Positions 35,905 to 43,481 of a DNA stretch of 64,000 bases are shown here, piece by piece. The notes under the pieces were generated by a model, which saw only the letters and a list, made by a program, of their open reading frames with translations, was not told where the DNA came from and did no database searches. This DNA is from CBDBZL01 sp965213545 (lineage in GTDB: Bacteria; Pseudomonadota; Alphaproteobacteria; Sphingomonadales; Sphingomonadaceae). Positions within the stretch are counted from its first letter, which is position 1; each line of letters starts with the position of its first letter. The DNA is taken from positions 1,116,001 to 1,180,000 of the forward strand of contig CBDBZL010000002.1 of assembly GCA_965213545.1 (NCBI GenBank), read 5' to 3'. The translations under genes and the position numbers were made by a program.

Positions 35905-35921
35905 GGTCAGTTTGATACTAC
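35905..35921 (-). repeat. Internal, degenerate copy of the element end
   Basis: Read on the reverse strand, GTAGTATCAAACTGACC resembles the outer ends (GTAGT, then a TTTGAAACCTGACC-like stretch). It sits just upstream of the transposase promoter, where the second end of a simple 950-bp IS would be. It is likely the original IS end, now bypassed. Confidence 0.6.
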
Positions 35922-35972
35922 TTGCAAATCTGCCCTTGCACACCCAGATTCTCCTGTGCTACCACGCGATAA

Positions 35973-36269
35973 ATGAGGATCGTGTTCGCTGAAGAGGAAC
36001 TGGCGCTGATCGAAACGGACCAAGCAGGGGCAACTCGGCTGAGCGTTTCGGTCATTAAGTCGGCACGTCGGAAGCTCACTGTCCTGCGGGCGGCGGTTGA
36101 CGACCGTTCGCTCCGAAATTGGAAGAGCCTGCATTACGAAAAACTGAAGGGGGATCGTGAAGGGCAAAGGTCGATACGGCTTAACGACCAGTTTCGGATG
36201 ATGTTTGAACTGGACGAAGAAACGGACCCGCAGACCGTCACGATATTGAGCATTGAGGACTACCACTGA
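35973..36269 (+). CDS. HigB-like toxin (RelE/ParE superfamily)
   Basis: A 98-residue protein ending with the HigB signature: LHYEKLKGDREGQRSIRLND, QFRMMFELDEE and TILSIEDYH. RelE-type toxins cleave mRNA on the ribosome. The N-terminal half (RIVFAEEELALIETDQAG) is less typical. The stop overlaps the antitoxin start by one base (TGATG), the usual toxin-first higBA order. It is a passenger of the IS1-family element and could stabilise it. Whether the toxin is active cannot be told from sequence. Confidence 0.8.
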   Translation: MRIVFAEEELALIETDQAGATRLSVSVIKSARRKLTVLRAAVDDRSLRNWKSLHYEKLKGDREGQRSIRLNDQFRMMFELDEETDPQTVTILSIEDYH

Positions 36270-37399
36270 TGGCTAAGGCCGCACCATTGCCGGTGGACCA
36301 CCCCGGCACGTTCATCGAGGAAGAGCTTGCCGCTCGTGGATGGGCGCAGGCGGACCTTGCCTATATTCTCGACATGCACGTCAGTCAGCTGAACAAGCTG
36401 ATCAAGGGTGCAACCAAGATCACGCCCGACACGGCGGTTGCGCTTGGCGATGCCTTCGACATGCCTGCCGAGTTTTTCATGAATCTACAGAAGCTATACG
36501 ACCTTCACACGGCGCGTCAGGCCGACCCCGGCGTGAAGACACGCGCTGCTTGGTTGTCGGTGTTCCCGGTCCGAGAGATGATCAATCGCGGCTGGATCGA
36601 GAACGCGGAGCCGGACCTTCTCGACCTCCAGATGATGCGCTTCTTCGGCAAGAACCGTATCGACGATATTCCATTTGTCAGCGATGCTCCATTGCTCGCC
36701 CACGCCGCGCGCAAGAGCGATTATGAGGGCACGACGGAAATCCAATACGTCTGGCTCAATCGCGTTCGGAAGATGGCAGAGCAGATTGGGTGCCCGTTAT
36801 ATTCGGAAGACGCGCTTCGTAAGAGTTTGCCCGCAATCAAAGAGCACCTTCTATTGAAGGAAGACTTGATCCACATCCCAGAGATTCTGCACCGGTGCGG
36901 TGTCCGATTTGTGCTTGTCGAGCACCTTCCGGCATCAAAGATCGATGGTGTGTGCGTTTGGCTAGGCGGGCAGCCTGTTATCGGTCTTACCCTTCGGCTG
37001 GATCGCATTGACAACTTCGCCTTCGTGCTACGGCACGAGATCGAGCACGTCCTCAATGGCGACGGCAAGGAATACACCTTCGCCCCAGTTGACAGCGATA
37101 CAGGCAAGGACGCGGAGCTTGAGTGCGAGAAGGTCGCCAACGATGCGGCGGCGACCTTCTGCGTTCCCTCGGCACAGCTACAGTCTTTTATCGCCCGGAA
37201 GAGCCCATTCAGTTCGCGCGAGGATGTGCTGCAATTCGCTGCGCGGATGGAGGTGCACCCAGGAATCGTGGTGGGGCAAATCCAGAACCACACCAAGAAA
37301 TGGAACTGGCTTCGCGAATACCAGATCGGTGTCCGCGAACACCTAATGGAATGGAAATACAAGGACGGTTGGGGTCATTTTTCCCCGACCGGCCTCTAG
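36269..37399 (+). CDS. HigA-type antitoxin fused to an ImmA/IrrE zinc peptidase domain
   Basis: A 376-residue fusion. Residues about 5-85 form a HigA/XRE helix-turn-helix domain (HPGTFIEEELAARGWAQADL, VSQLNKLIKG, ITPDTAVALGDAF). The middle is helical. Residues about 205-320 are an ImmA/IrrE domain with the zinc motif HEIEH at about 255 and the downstream glutamate in ELECEKVANDAAATFC. In phages and ICEs, ImmA-type peptidases cleave repressors, so this antitoxin may carry its own means of removal. It follows the toxin with a one-base overlap. It is much longer than a usual HigA (about 100 residues). Confidence 0.82.
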   Translation: MAKAAPLPVDHPGTFIEEELAARGWAQADLAYILDMHVSQLNKLIKGATKITPDTAVALGDAFDMPAEFFMNLQKLYDLHTARQADPGVKTRAAWLSVFPVREMINRGWIENAEPDLLDLQMMRFFGKNRIDDIPFVSDAPLLAHAARKSDYEGTTEIQYVWLNRVRKMAEQIGCPLYSEDALRKSLPAIKEHLLLKEDLIHIPEILHRCGVRFVLVEHLPASKIDGVCVWLGGQPVIGLTLRLDRIDNFAFVLRHEIEHVLNGDGKEYTFAPVDSDTGKDAELECEKVANDAAATFCVPSAQLQSFIARKSPFSSREDVLQFAARMEVHPGIVVGQIQNHTKKWNWLREYQIGVREHLMEWKYKDGWGHFSPTGL

Positions 37400-37408
37400 G
37401 AGCGGATG

Positions 37409-37909
37409 ATGGCCGATTACAATGAGCAGGTGGTCCTGCACTGGAATGAATGGGAAGAAGAGACCGGGCAGGATTCGGGCGATCCAAACGATTTCATCGA
37501 GTGGGCAATGGCGCGCGGTAAGCTCGGGCTTCGCCCGCAAGACGTGCGCCGGGTGTTGCGTAAACAGGTGACGCAGGCACTCCGCCAGGCAAAGCGCTAC
37601 GATGAAGAAGGCGGCTTCGCTTACCGCGCCAAACAGTGCGTCACGCTTTTTGATGCAAATGGCGTCGGAGCGAAGCACTACTTTGACATTGACCATGGCG
37701 GGACGCCGACGAAGCGTCAGCGGTCAGTCCGTCAGCGCCGGGAGGGCATCGCAAATGATGTTTATCGGGCGGTGTGCGACGTGGAGCGCATGAACAAGAA
37801 CTTCCCGTCGGACCCGCAGCTTACCTTCTACCTGTCATTCGACGACGACGTAATCGAGCATCGCGCCGCTGAGCAGGCGGGTCGCGATAGAGGCGACAAG
37901 GCGGCTTAG
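37409..37909 (+). CDS. Unrecognised protein, third gene of the toxin-antitoxin passenger set
   Basis: A 166-residue hydrophilic protein without signal or membrane segments. It begins ADYNEQVVLHWNEWEEETGQ and is rich in charged residues, with two basic stretches (VRRVLRKQVTQALRQAKR and TKRQRSVRQRREG). FDIDHGG is near residue 95 and an acidic FYLSFDDDVIEHR stretch lies near the end. No catalytic motif is evident. It follows the HigA-ImmA gene closely, so it is likely co-transcribed. I took the second of two adjacent ATGs because AGGAG lies 6 bases before it. It could be a third partner of the system or plain cargo; I do not recognise it. Confidence 0.65.
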   Translation: MADYNEQVVLHWNEWEEETGQDSGDPNDFIEWAMARGKLGLRPQDVRRVLRKQVTQALRQAKRYDEEGGFAYRAKQCVTLFDANGVGAKHYFDIDHGGTPTKRQRSVRQRREGIANDVYRAVCDVERMNKNFPSDPQLTFYLSFDDDVIEHRAAEQAGRDRGDKAA

Positions 37910-38130
37910 GATTTCTTCCAGCGGGCTTGGGCAGCGATTGAAGCAATCTCGGATCGCTCGGCTGGCGTAAGAGCACTGGCGCGAGCCTTGCCTCCCTTTT
38001 GACCACCTTTGGATGCACGCTGCTGATTGGCTGTCGGAGGAGCGTCGCTTTCCTCGCCGGTCGCAATATCAACCATCAGCTTCGCAAGCTGGTTGGCGTC
38101 ACGCGGGCGCTTCGGGGCTTTTCCTGTCAT
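37906..38130 (-). CDS. Small basic KGG-type protein at the far end of the element
   Basis: A 74-residue basic protein: PKRPRDANQLAKLMVDIATG, then ASKGGQKGGKARASALTP, then AAQARWKKS at the end. Similar small Lys/Ala-rich proteins with KGGKARA and ARWKK motifs are widespread in Alphaproteobacteria, with no firm function (sometimes labelled histone-H1-like). It ends overlapping the stop of the convergent gene. Its ATG lies at the same distance from the element end and from a TATGGTCTG box as the transposase ATG from its own end. An alternative ATG is at 38139. Confidence 0.65.
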   Translation of the reverse strand: MTGKAPKRPRDANQLAKLMVDIATGEESDAPPTANQQRASKGGQKGGKARASALTPAERSEIASIAAQARWKKS

Positions 38131-38162
38131 ACAGACCATATAGCGCGGCTGGCGCTAAATAG

Positions 38163-38191
38163 CAGGGTCGATTTCAAACTGACCCACTACC
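38163..38191 (-). repeat. Right terminal inverted repeat
   Basis: CAGGGTCGATTTCAAACTGA and the remaining bases to CCACTACC form the inverted partner of the left end. The outermost 20 bases are a perfect match. Inward it continues into a stretch resembling the transposase promoter region. Confidence 0.9.
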
Positions 38192-38199
38192 AGAAGGAG
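38192..38199 (+). repeat. Right target-site duplication (AGAAGGAG), also the SD of the next gene
   Basis: This is the exact repeat of 34962-34969. It serves as Shine-Dalgarno for the acetyltransferase gene starting at 38210, so the element landed in that ribosome-binding site and the duplication preserved it. Confidence 0.9.
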
Positions 38200-38209
38200 A
38201 CACCCGATC

Positions 38210-38512
38210 ATGAGCGAGACCGCCATCAAGAGCACCGACGAGACCACGCACGGAGCCTATCGTGTCGATGTCGCGGGCAGCGAGCGCCCCGCCGAACTGA
38301 CCTGGACCGCGCGGGGCCCGGCACGCAGCGCCGATCATACTTTCGTGCCGCCCGAAGCGCGCGGCGAGGGCGTCGCGATGCAGCTGGTCGAGCGAATGAT
38401 CGCCGATGCGCGTGAGCAGGGCTTCACCATCGTGCCGCGCTGTTCCTATGTTGCCGCCGCCTTCCGCCAGCACCCCGAATGGGCCGAGCTGCGCGCCGAT
38501 CCCGGAGCATAG
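38210..38512 (+). CDS. Small GNAT-like N-acetyltransferase (YjdJ type)
   Basis: A 100-residue protein of the short GNAT_like (Yjdj) family. AELTWTARGPARSADHTFVPPEARGEGVAMQLVERMIADAR contains the acetyl-CoA-binding R/GxGxA-type loop (ARGEGVA). IVPRCSYVAAAFRQHPEW is the typical family end. The substrate is unknown. The mobile element ends 18 bases upstream and separates this gene from its original upstream region; only the ribosome-binding site was kept. Expression may now depend on the element or be lost. Confidence 0.8.
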   Translation: MSETAIKSTDETTHGAYRVDVAGSERPAELTWTARGPARSADHTFVPPEARGEGVAMQLVERMIADAREQGFTIVPRCSYVAAAFRQHPEWAELRADPGA

Positions 38513-38699
38513 GCGCGAATAGGCGCGACCGGGAAATTTGGAAAAACGTCGTTGATAAGTCGGAACAATTCGGGTGCATTGCTCATTGGTTAACTGAATG
38601 CAGGGGTGATTGTTCATGCCGCGCGGATCCCCTTCCAGAAAGGGTCGTAGCCGCGTGATGCAAGGTCACCAGCAACAACGCACTGAAAGAGAGCAACAC

Positions 38700-39089
38700 A
38701 TGAACCAGACCAACACAATGCAACGCCAGGACCGTCCGCTCGAACGTGATGAGAGCACCACGCTGATCAGTTCGGACAAGGTGGAAGGAACTTCGGTCTA
38801 CGCCATCGACGGCGAGAAGATCGGCTCGGTTTCGCATCTTATGATCGGCAAGCGTTCGGGACGCGTGGAATATGCGGTGATGAACTTCGGAAGCTTTCTG
38901 GGCATCGGCGGGTCCTATCACCCGCTTCCTTGGGAAGCGCTTGACTACGATACCAACAAAGGCGGTTATGTCGTCAATATAGACAAGAACCGGCTGAAGG
39001 ATGCACCATCATACAAGCAGGACAGTCAGCCCGCTTTCGACAGGCAGTATGGTGAGCAGGTGTTCGGCTATTACGGCACGACTTACTAA
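38700..39089 (+). CDS. PRC-barrel domain protein
   Basis: A 129-residue protein with one PRC barrel at about 25-100: LISSDKVEGTSVYAIDGEKIG, then VSHLMIGKRSGRVEYAVM, then YHPLPWEALDYD. PRC barrels occur in photosynthetic reaction-centre subunit H and in RimM, and in many small stress-related proteins of sphingomonads. No signal peptide is present. A strong terminator follows directly. The 187 bases upstream contain no gene and should carry the promoter. Confidence 0.85.
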   Translation: MNQTNTMQRQDRPLERDESTTLISSDKVEGTSVYAIDGEKIGSVSHLMIGKRSGRVEYAVMNFGSFLGIGGSYHPLPWEALDYDTNKGGYVVNIDKNRLKDAPSYKQDSQPAFDRQYGEQVFGYYGTTY

Positions 39090-39111
39090 TCCTGTCACCC
39101 TGATTTGGAGA

Positions 39112-39142
39112 GGCCCCGCGCAGCAATGCCGGGGCCTTTCTT
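39112..39142 (+). terminator. Rho-independent terminator after the PRC-barrel gene
   Basis: GGCCCCG and CGGGGCC form a 7-bp GC stem around an 11-base loop, followed by TTTCTT. It lies 23 bases after the stop and also sits between two convergent genes. Confidence 0.85.
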
Positions 39143-39172
39143 CTGTGCAGCGCGCCCCCTTTGCTGGTGGCC

Positions 39173-40900
39173 TCAGCGAGGCAGCGCGGAATAATCGACC
39201 GCCACGATCGAGGTCAGGACTTCATCGCGCATCTGCTTTGCGCGATCGAGCGGCAGCCCGTCGATCCGCAATCGCCCCCCTGCGAGGCCCATGCGAAGGC
39301 TGGCATATCCGCTCCGTCGGCCGAGCGGGCCCTGCGCCAGTTCCGCCGAATGGAGATTGGCGCGCGTGGCGATGGTGATGCGCGGTGCCAGCAGTCCGAC
39401 GCGCGTGACGATCTGTTCGGGCTCAAGCGCATGACGATGCGCGCGGGCGATCAATATTTGCCAGCATCCGATCAGCAAAGCGACCAGCGCGACGACCAGC
39501 GCGGGCCAAGGCTGGCCCAGCGCCAGCACGAGGAGCGCGACCAGCAGCCCGGGGATGGCGGGAATCATTGCCCGGTCGCGCCAATAGCTGTGAGCGGGTC
39601 GATGCCACCGGGTCGCATCGCCGGGCAACGCGAAGCCCGCTTCATGTGCCACGCGAGCCAGCTCATCCAATCTGGCAAACGGCGCCACCGCGTGATTGGC
39701 CGAGCCGGCATCCTGCGCCAGGGTGATGAAGGACAACGCGTGCCACCCCCATAACCGCCGCACCATCCCGGTTGTCAGACGAAGCGCCTGCACACGGTGC
39801 ACCGGCATGACCACATCGGTGCGCGTGAACAACCCACGGCGGCGGCGAAAGCCGCGCGCGGTGCGCTCGAGCGTGAAGCCCCATTCGCGCGCGAAGGTGC
39901 GCACGATTCCTGTGGCGAGGCCGATCAGCGCCAGACCCAGCACCCCGAACACCACGCCGACAAGCCGCGCGGCCCATCCCCACTGCGCCAGCCAGCCTGC
40001 TATCAGCGCATCGGACCCGGCGAGCCGCGCCTCCCAGTTTTCCATATCCCACAGGTCGAACGGGAGCAGGAAATCGAGTTGCTGCGCCGCGCCGCCAAGC
40101 AGCGCGAACACGATCAGCGAGAATTCGAACAGGCCGAACATCAGCAACCGCGCCGGTCCCATCGCAAACAGCGCCGTTGTCGGACCGGTCGCGTGTCGGG
40201 GTGCATCGCCCGCGGCTACCTGCCGATCGGCATCTGCTCCCTCCCCGGCAACAATGCCACCCGTCATCGCATCGGGGGCGCTGTCGAGCCGGGCGCGCAC
40301 CGCCTCGCGCAACGTCTCGCCCTCGCTCCTGGTGACATAGGCAAGCGCCAGTTCGTCCCCCGCCCCGGCGCCGGTCTCGAACCGCACCGCGACCAGGCCG
40401 AACAGGCGGGGCACGAGCTTCTGCTCCAGGCTCACGTCTTGGATGCGTTCGAACGGGATCGAGCGCGCCTGCCGGCTGATGAGCCCCTTCACCGCCGCCA
40501 CGTCGGTGTCGCCCAGCCGGTAACGCGTGCGCCACCAGGCGAGTGCGGCGAAAAGCACGCTCAGCGATACCGCGAGGCAGCCTACGATCAGGGCCAGCAG
40601 GCCGCTGCCTTCGTCCGCCCCCGATCCCAAGAATATCGCCACCATCGGCAGTACTGCAGAGCCGATCCCGGCAATGCTGTTTGCCGCGATGCTGGCCGGG
40701 CTGACGCGGTGCCAGCCTTCGCCGGTTTCGCCCGGCCCGGCCTTGTCATCCAGCTCATTGACCGACCCCTGGGCCGTTCCACCGAGCTGCGCACCAGGTC
40801 CACCGTTCGGAGCTATCCCCGTTTGCATATCGCCGGCTTTTGCTTGGGACCGCGCAGGCCGCCCGGCCGGCGGATCGGTTGAATGAAACGTCCCGCTCAC
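39173..40900 (-). CDS. Large PH-domain membrane protein (YdbT-like)
   Basis: A 575-residue membrane protein with three bacterial PH (DUF304) modules at about 115-210, 345-420 and 485-560. Each follows a pair of hydrophobic helices. Examples are RYRLGDTDVAAVKGLISRQA with IPFERIQDVSLEQ, RRRRGLFTRTDVVMPVHRVQ, and ARAHRHALEPEQIVTRVGLL. The E. coli counterpart YdbT and its partner YdbS are of unknown function. The first 50 residues are low complexity. Its ATG overlaps the stop of the YdbS-like gene by 4 bases, forming the common ydbS-ydbT pair. Confidence 0.83.
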   Translation of the reverse strand: MSGTFHSTDPPAGRPARSQAKAGDMQTGIAPNGGPGAQLGGTAQGSVNELDDKAGPGETGEGWHRVSPASIAANSIAGIGSAVLPMVAIFLGSGADEGSGLLALIVGCLAVSLSVLFAALAWWRTRYRLGDTDVAAVKGLISRQARSIPFERIQDVSLEQKLVPRLFGLVAVRFETGAGAGDELALAYVTRSEGETLREAVRARLDSAPDAMTGGIVAGEGADADRQVAAGDAPRHATGPTTALFAMGPARLLMFGLFEFSLIVFALLGGAAQQLDFLLPFDLWDMENWEARLAGSDALIAGWLAQWGWAARLVGVVFGVLGLALIGLATGIVRTFAREWGFTLERTARGFRRRRGLFTRTDVVMPVHRVQALRLTTGMVRRLWGWHALSFITLAQDAGSANHAVAPFARLDELARVAHEAGFALPGDATRWHRPAHSYWRDRAMIPAIPGLLVALLVLALGQPWPALVVALVALLIGCWQILIARAHRHALEPEQIVTRVGLLAPRITIATRANLHSAELAQGPLGRRSGYASLRMGLAGGRLRIDGLPLDRAKQMRDEVLTSIVAVDYSALPR

Positions 40901-41433
40901 ATCGTCTCGCGCCGCACATGCGCCCGGATCGCCTCACGCATGGCCACCGCCTGCGCATGCGGCAGGCCGGGAAGCGAGACGCTGTCATTATGCGTGCCGG
41001 CGGTATAGAGCGTAAGCGTTGCCAGGCCATAGCGCCGCTCGATCGGTCCCTGGGTCACGTCGAGATGCTGAACCCGGCCGAACGGGACGACGGTGTCAGT
41101 CCTGAACAGGATGCCGCGCGCGATCCTCAGCCGATCCGCGCCCATGTCGTAGCCACGCGCACCATAGCGCCGCCAGGGCATGGCAACGAGCACGATCCCT
41201 GCCAGCAGCACCACCGGAACCGCCAGCATTCCGGGCAGCGGCAGCCCCGCCGTCTCGATGACGAGTGCGACGATCATGACGGGAACGAGCAACAGGCTGA
41301 GCTTGATGCGCACCACCTTGACATAATCGCGGTGCACCTGCGTCAACGGCGCGCCGCCGGTCATCCTGTCTTCGGACGCCCTATTAACAGGCGGGCCAGC
41401 AGGTGGGGGTTCGGGAGGGTGGATCGCATCCAT
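40897..41433 (-). CDS. PH-domain membrane protein (YdbS-like)
   Basis: A 178-residue protein with a proline-rich N-terminus and two membrane helices at about 40-90. One bacterial PH module spans about 95-170 (MGADRLRIARGILFRTDTVVPFGRVQHLDV, GPIERRYGLATLTLYTAG). It is the small partner of the YdbT-like protein encoded just downstream in an ATGA overlap. MTGGAPL at 41364 is an alternative start without the proline-rich extension. The function is not known for the family. Confidence 0.82.
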   Translation of the reverse strand: MDAIHPPEPPPAGPPVNRASEDRMTGGAPLTQVHRDYVKVVRIKLSLLLVPVMIVALVIETAGLPLPGMLAVPVVLLAGIVLVAMPWRRYGARGYDMGADRLRIARGILFRTDTVVPFGRVQHLDVTQGPIERRYGLATLTLYTAGTHNDSVSLPGLPHAQAVAMREAIRAHVRRETM

Positions 41434-41577
41434 GTCCGGCCCTTCGCGCCATGGCGGCTGGCTTTGTGCGAGGCAAGCGCGAAGCGACGGCGGCGCTCCC
41501 TGTGTTCAGTAAGCCGCCCTGAAGGATCATGCAGATAATACTGGGGTGGACGGTGTCGAGGGAACGGGGCCGCCGGA

Positions 41578-41652
41578 TGGTGCTGCTGGGGAGGATTGAA
41601 CTCCCGGCCTCACCCTTACCAAGGGTGCGCTCTACCACTGAGCTACAGCAGC
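41578..41652 (-). tRNA. tRNA-Thr, anticodon GGT
   Basis: The reverse strand folds as a standard tRNA. The acceptor stem is GCTGCTG/CAGCAGC, the D-arm GCTCAGTGGTAGAGC, and the anticodon stem CACCC/GGGTG with loop TTGGTAA (anticodon GGT). The T-arm TTCAATC loop, discriminator A and encoded CCA are also present. It reads ACC threonine codons. Confidence 0.95.
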
Positions 41653-41812
41653 GTTGTCCTTAGGGGAAGCGGCCGGGCTATCGGCATCCGCATGGCGAAA
41701 GTCAAGGCAGGCTTTCGCGCTTCGGTAGGCGGGCGCGGCCCCCCTGTTCGCAGCCGTATAGGCCTATGCCAAGGTGCTAAAGCGCCGCTTGCCCCATCGG
41801 CTTGTCGGCGGC

Positions 41813-42076
41813 ATGATGAGCGCTGCCATGGCACTCTCGTCACATCCCGCTTCGCGCGAACAGCGGCTGGCGGCTCGGCTGCGCGACAATCTGAAGCGTC
41901 GCAAGGCGCAGGCCCGCGCTCGGGCGGGTGCGGATGTCGACGCCTCACCTTGCGACCCGCTGCCCGATGCATCTGCGGACAACGGCGTCGAGGGCGGACG
42001 CGACGCGCAAGCACCCGCATCGGCCGAAAAGATCACACCCGAGCGCACCCTTCCCAAGCGCGAGAAGGGCGGCTAA
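41813..42076 (+). CDS. Small conserved-looking protein of unknown function
   Basis: An 87-residue protein with a basic helix near the N-terminus (SREQRLAARLRDNLKRRKAQ) and a low-complexity acidic/Pro-rich remainder ending LPKREKGG. I believe similar short proteins with an REQRLAARLR helix occur in sphingomonads, but no domain is known. The start is uncertain: ATGs at 41813, 41816 and 41828 all lack a clear Shine-Dalgarno. It lies upstream of gpmA on the same strand, about 65 bases away. Confidence 0.55.
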   Translation: MMSAAMALSSHPASREQRLAARLRDNLKRRKAQARARAGADVDASPCDPLPDASADNGVEGGRDAQAPASAEKITPERTLPKREKGG

Positions 42077-42141
42077 CTCCACCCGCGCCATCCGGCATGT
42101 CCGCGCCCATGTCCGCGCCATCGGGAAGACCGCCTCTCAAG

Positions 42142-42828
42142 ATGCCAAAGCTCATTCTCGTCCGTCACGGCCAGAGCCACTGGAACCTTGCCAACCGCTT
42201 CACCGGCTGGTGGGATGTCGATCTGACCGAACAAGGCACCGCCGAAGCGGAGGCTGCCGGCCGGCTGCTCGCCGACAAGAAGCTGCTGCCCAGCTGCGCC
42301 TTCACCTCGCTCCAGCTGCGCGCGATCAAGACGCTGCATATCGCGCTCGAGCAATGCGGCCGGCTGTGGATCCCCGAACACAAGCACTGGCGGCTGAACG
42401 AGCGTCATTATGGTGGGCTTACCGGGCTCGACAAGGCCGAGACCGCCGCGCTCCACGGCAAGGAGCAGGTTCATATCTGGCGGCGCAGCTTCGACACGCC
42501 GCCGCCCGCGATGGAAGCGGGCCACGAATACGACATGACGGGCGATCCGCGCTATCAGGGCATCGAGGTTCCGCTCAGTGAAAGCCTGGCACTGACCATC
42601 GAGCGTGTACTGCCCTATTGGCAGGAGACGATCCACCCGGTGCTGAAGAGCGGTGAGACGGTGATCATCTCGGCACATGGCAATTCGCTGCGGGCGCTGG
42701 TCAAGCACCTGTCGGCGATCTCGGACGAGGATATCACCGGGCTCGAGATCCCAACCGGCGCCCCGATCATCTACGAGTTCGACGACGCCATGCGGCCGGG
42801 CGAGCGCTACTACCTCAAGGATGCCTGA
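42142..42828 (+). CDS. gpmA: 2,3-bisphosphoglycerate-dependent phosphoglycerate mutase
   Basis: A 228-residue dPGM. The phosphohistidine motif LVRHGQSHWN is at residues 6-15, RAIKTLHIAL follows, and ERHYGGLTG, HIWRRSFDTPPP and SAHGNSLRALVKHLSAISDE are conserved signatures. It interconverts 3- and 2-phosphoglycerate in glycolysis. The stop overlaps the purE start by 8 bases, so glycolysis and purine genes share a transcript here. Confidence 0.94.
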   Translation: MPKLILVRHGQSHWNLANRFTGWWDVDLTEQGTAEAEAAGRLLADKKLLPSCAFTSLQLRAIKTLHIALEQCGRLWIPEHKHWRLNERHYGGLTGLDKAETAALHGKEQVHIWRRSFDTPPPAMEAGHEYDMTGDPRYQGIEVPLSESLALTIERVLPYWQETIHPVLKSGETVIISAHGNSLRALVKHLSAISDEDITGLEIPTGAPIIYEFDDAMRPGERYYLKDA

Positions 42829-43345
42829 TCTGGCGGGCGCGGCAAACACCGCTGCCCCGCCCGGGCGCCGGGTCGCGGTGGTGATGGGAAGCCAGTCCGA
42901 CTGGGCCACCATGCGCCATGCCGCTGACCTGCTGGACGAGCTGGAGATCGCCCACGAAGCGCGCATCGTCTCGGCGCATCGCACGCCTGAGCGGCTGCAT
43001 GATTTCGGCAGACGCGCAGCGGCTGAGGGTTTTGCGGTCATCATTGCCGGGGCGGGCGGCGCGGCGCACCTGCCCGGAATGCTCGCCGCGCTCACGCGGC
43101 TGCCGGTGCTTGGCGTGCCGGTACGCAGCCGGGCGCTGTCGGGGCTCGATTCGCTGCTCTCCATCGTCCAGATGCCCGCCGGCGTTCCCGTCGGCACGCT
43201 GGCGATCGGCAAGGCGGGGGCGAGCAACGCCGCGCTGCTGGCCGCCGCCATCCTCGCGCTGTCGGACAAGGCGCTGGCCGAACGGCTCGAGGCCTGGCGC
43301 GCGCGTCAGACGCAAGGCGTGTCCGAACATCCGGCGGCCGAGTAG
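42821..43345 (+). CDS. purE: N5-carboxyaminoimidazole ribonucleotide mutase
   Basis: A 174-residue class I PurE. The CO2/CAIR-binding motif VVMGSQSDWATM, then ARIVSAHRTPERL and IIAGAGGAAHLPGMLAALT with PVLGVPVRS, are all standard. It converts N5-CAIR (from PurK) to CAIR in purine synthesis. About 15 residues precede the family start. purK follows after 136 bases. Confidence 0.95.
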   Translation: MPDLAGAANTAAPPGRRVAVVMGSQSDWATMRHAADLLDELEIAHEARIVSAHRTPERLHDFGRRAAAEGFAVIIAGAGGAAHLPGMLAALTRLPVLGVPVRSRALSGLDSLLSIVQMPAGVPVGTLAIGKAGASNAALLAAAILALSDKALAERLEAWRARQTQGVSEHPAAE

Positions 43346-43481
43346 CAGACGCCTAGATGCGCTTACTGCCGCGCCCGCGCCCCAACATCGCCGGCACATG
43401 CTTGTCGGGCGGGCCGGTTTTCGCTTTAGCGCTTGGTATGACCCCTAGCGGCGGGTTCCAGACAGGCGGAGCGAGGTTCAG

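Larger units (their letters stand above)
34970..38191. mobile_element. Passenger-carrying IS1-family element, 3222 bp
   Basis: The segment starts GGTAGTGGGTCAGTTTGAAA and ends with its reverse complement, TTTCAAACTGACCCACTACC. It is flanked by an exact 8-bp duplication. It contains a reverse-strand IS1-family transposase at its left end. Four non-transposition genes follow: a HigB-like toxin, a HigA-ImmA/IrrE fusion, an unknown protein and a small basic KGG-type protein. A third, degenerate copy of the end sequence lies at 35905-35921, where a plain IS would finish. I interpret it as an IS that captured passengers and now uses a distal end (a transporter IS). Removing it rejoins ltaE to the acetyltransferase gene with about 52 bases between them. 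Confidence 0.85.

Noticed and set aside
34970..35921. A simple 950-bp IS1 insertion ending at the internal repeat
   Set aside because: The internal end is degenerate and not followed by AGAAGGAG, whereas the distal end at 38191 is perfect and is followed by the exact duplication.
38562..38587. EcfG promoter for the PRC-barrel gene (GGAAC-N17-CATT)
   Set aside because: The -10 part is CATT instead of CGTT and the match may be chance; not listed as a feature.
42073..43269. A 398-codon reverse-strand frame opposite gpmA and purE
   Set aside because: gpmA and purE are certain; this frame is their shadow.
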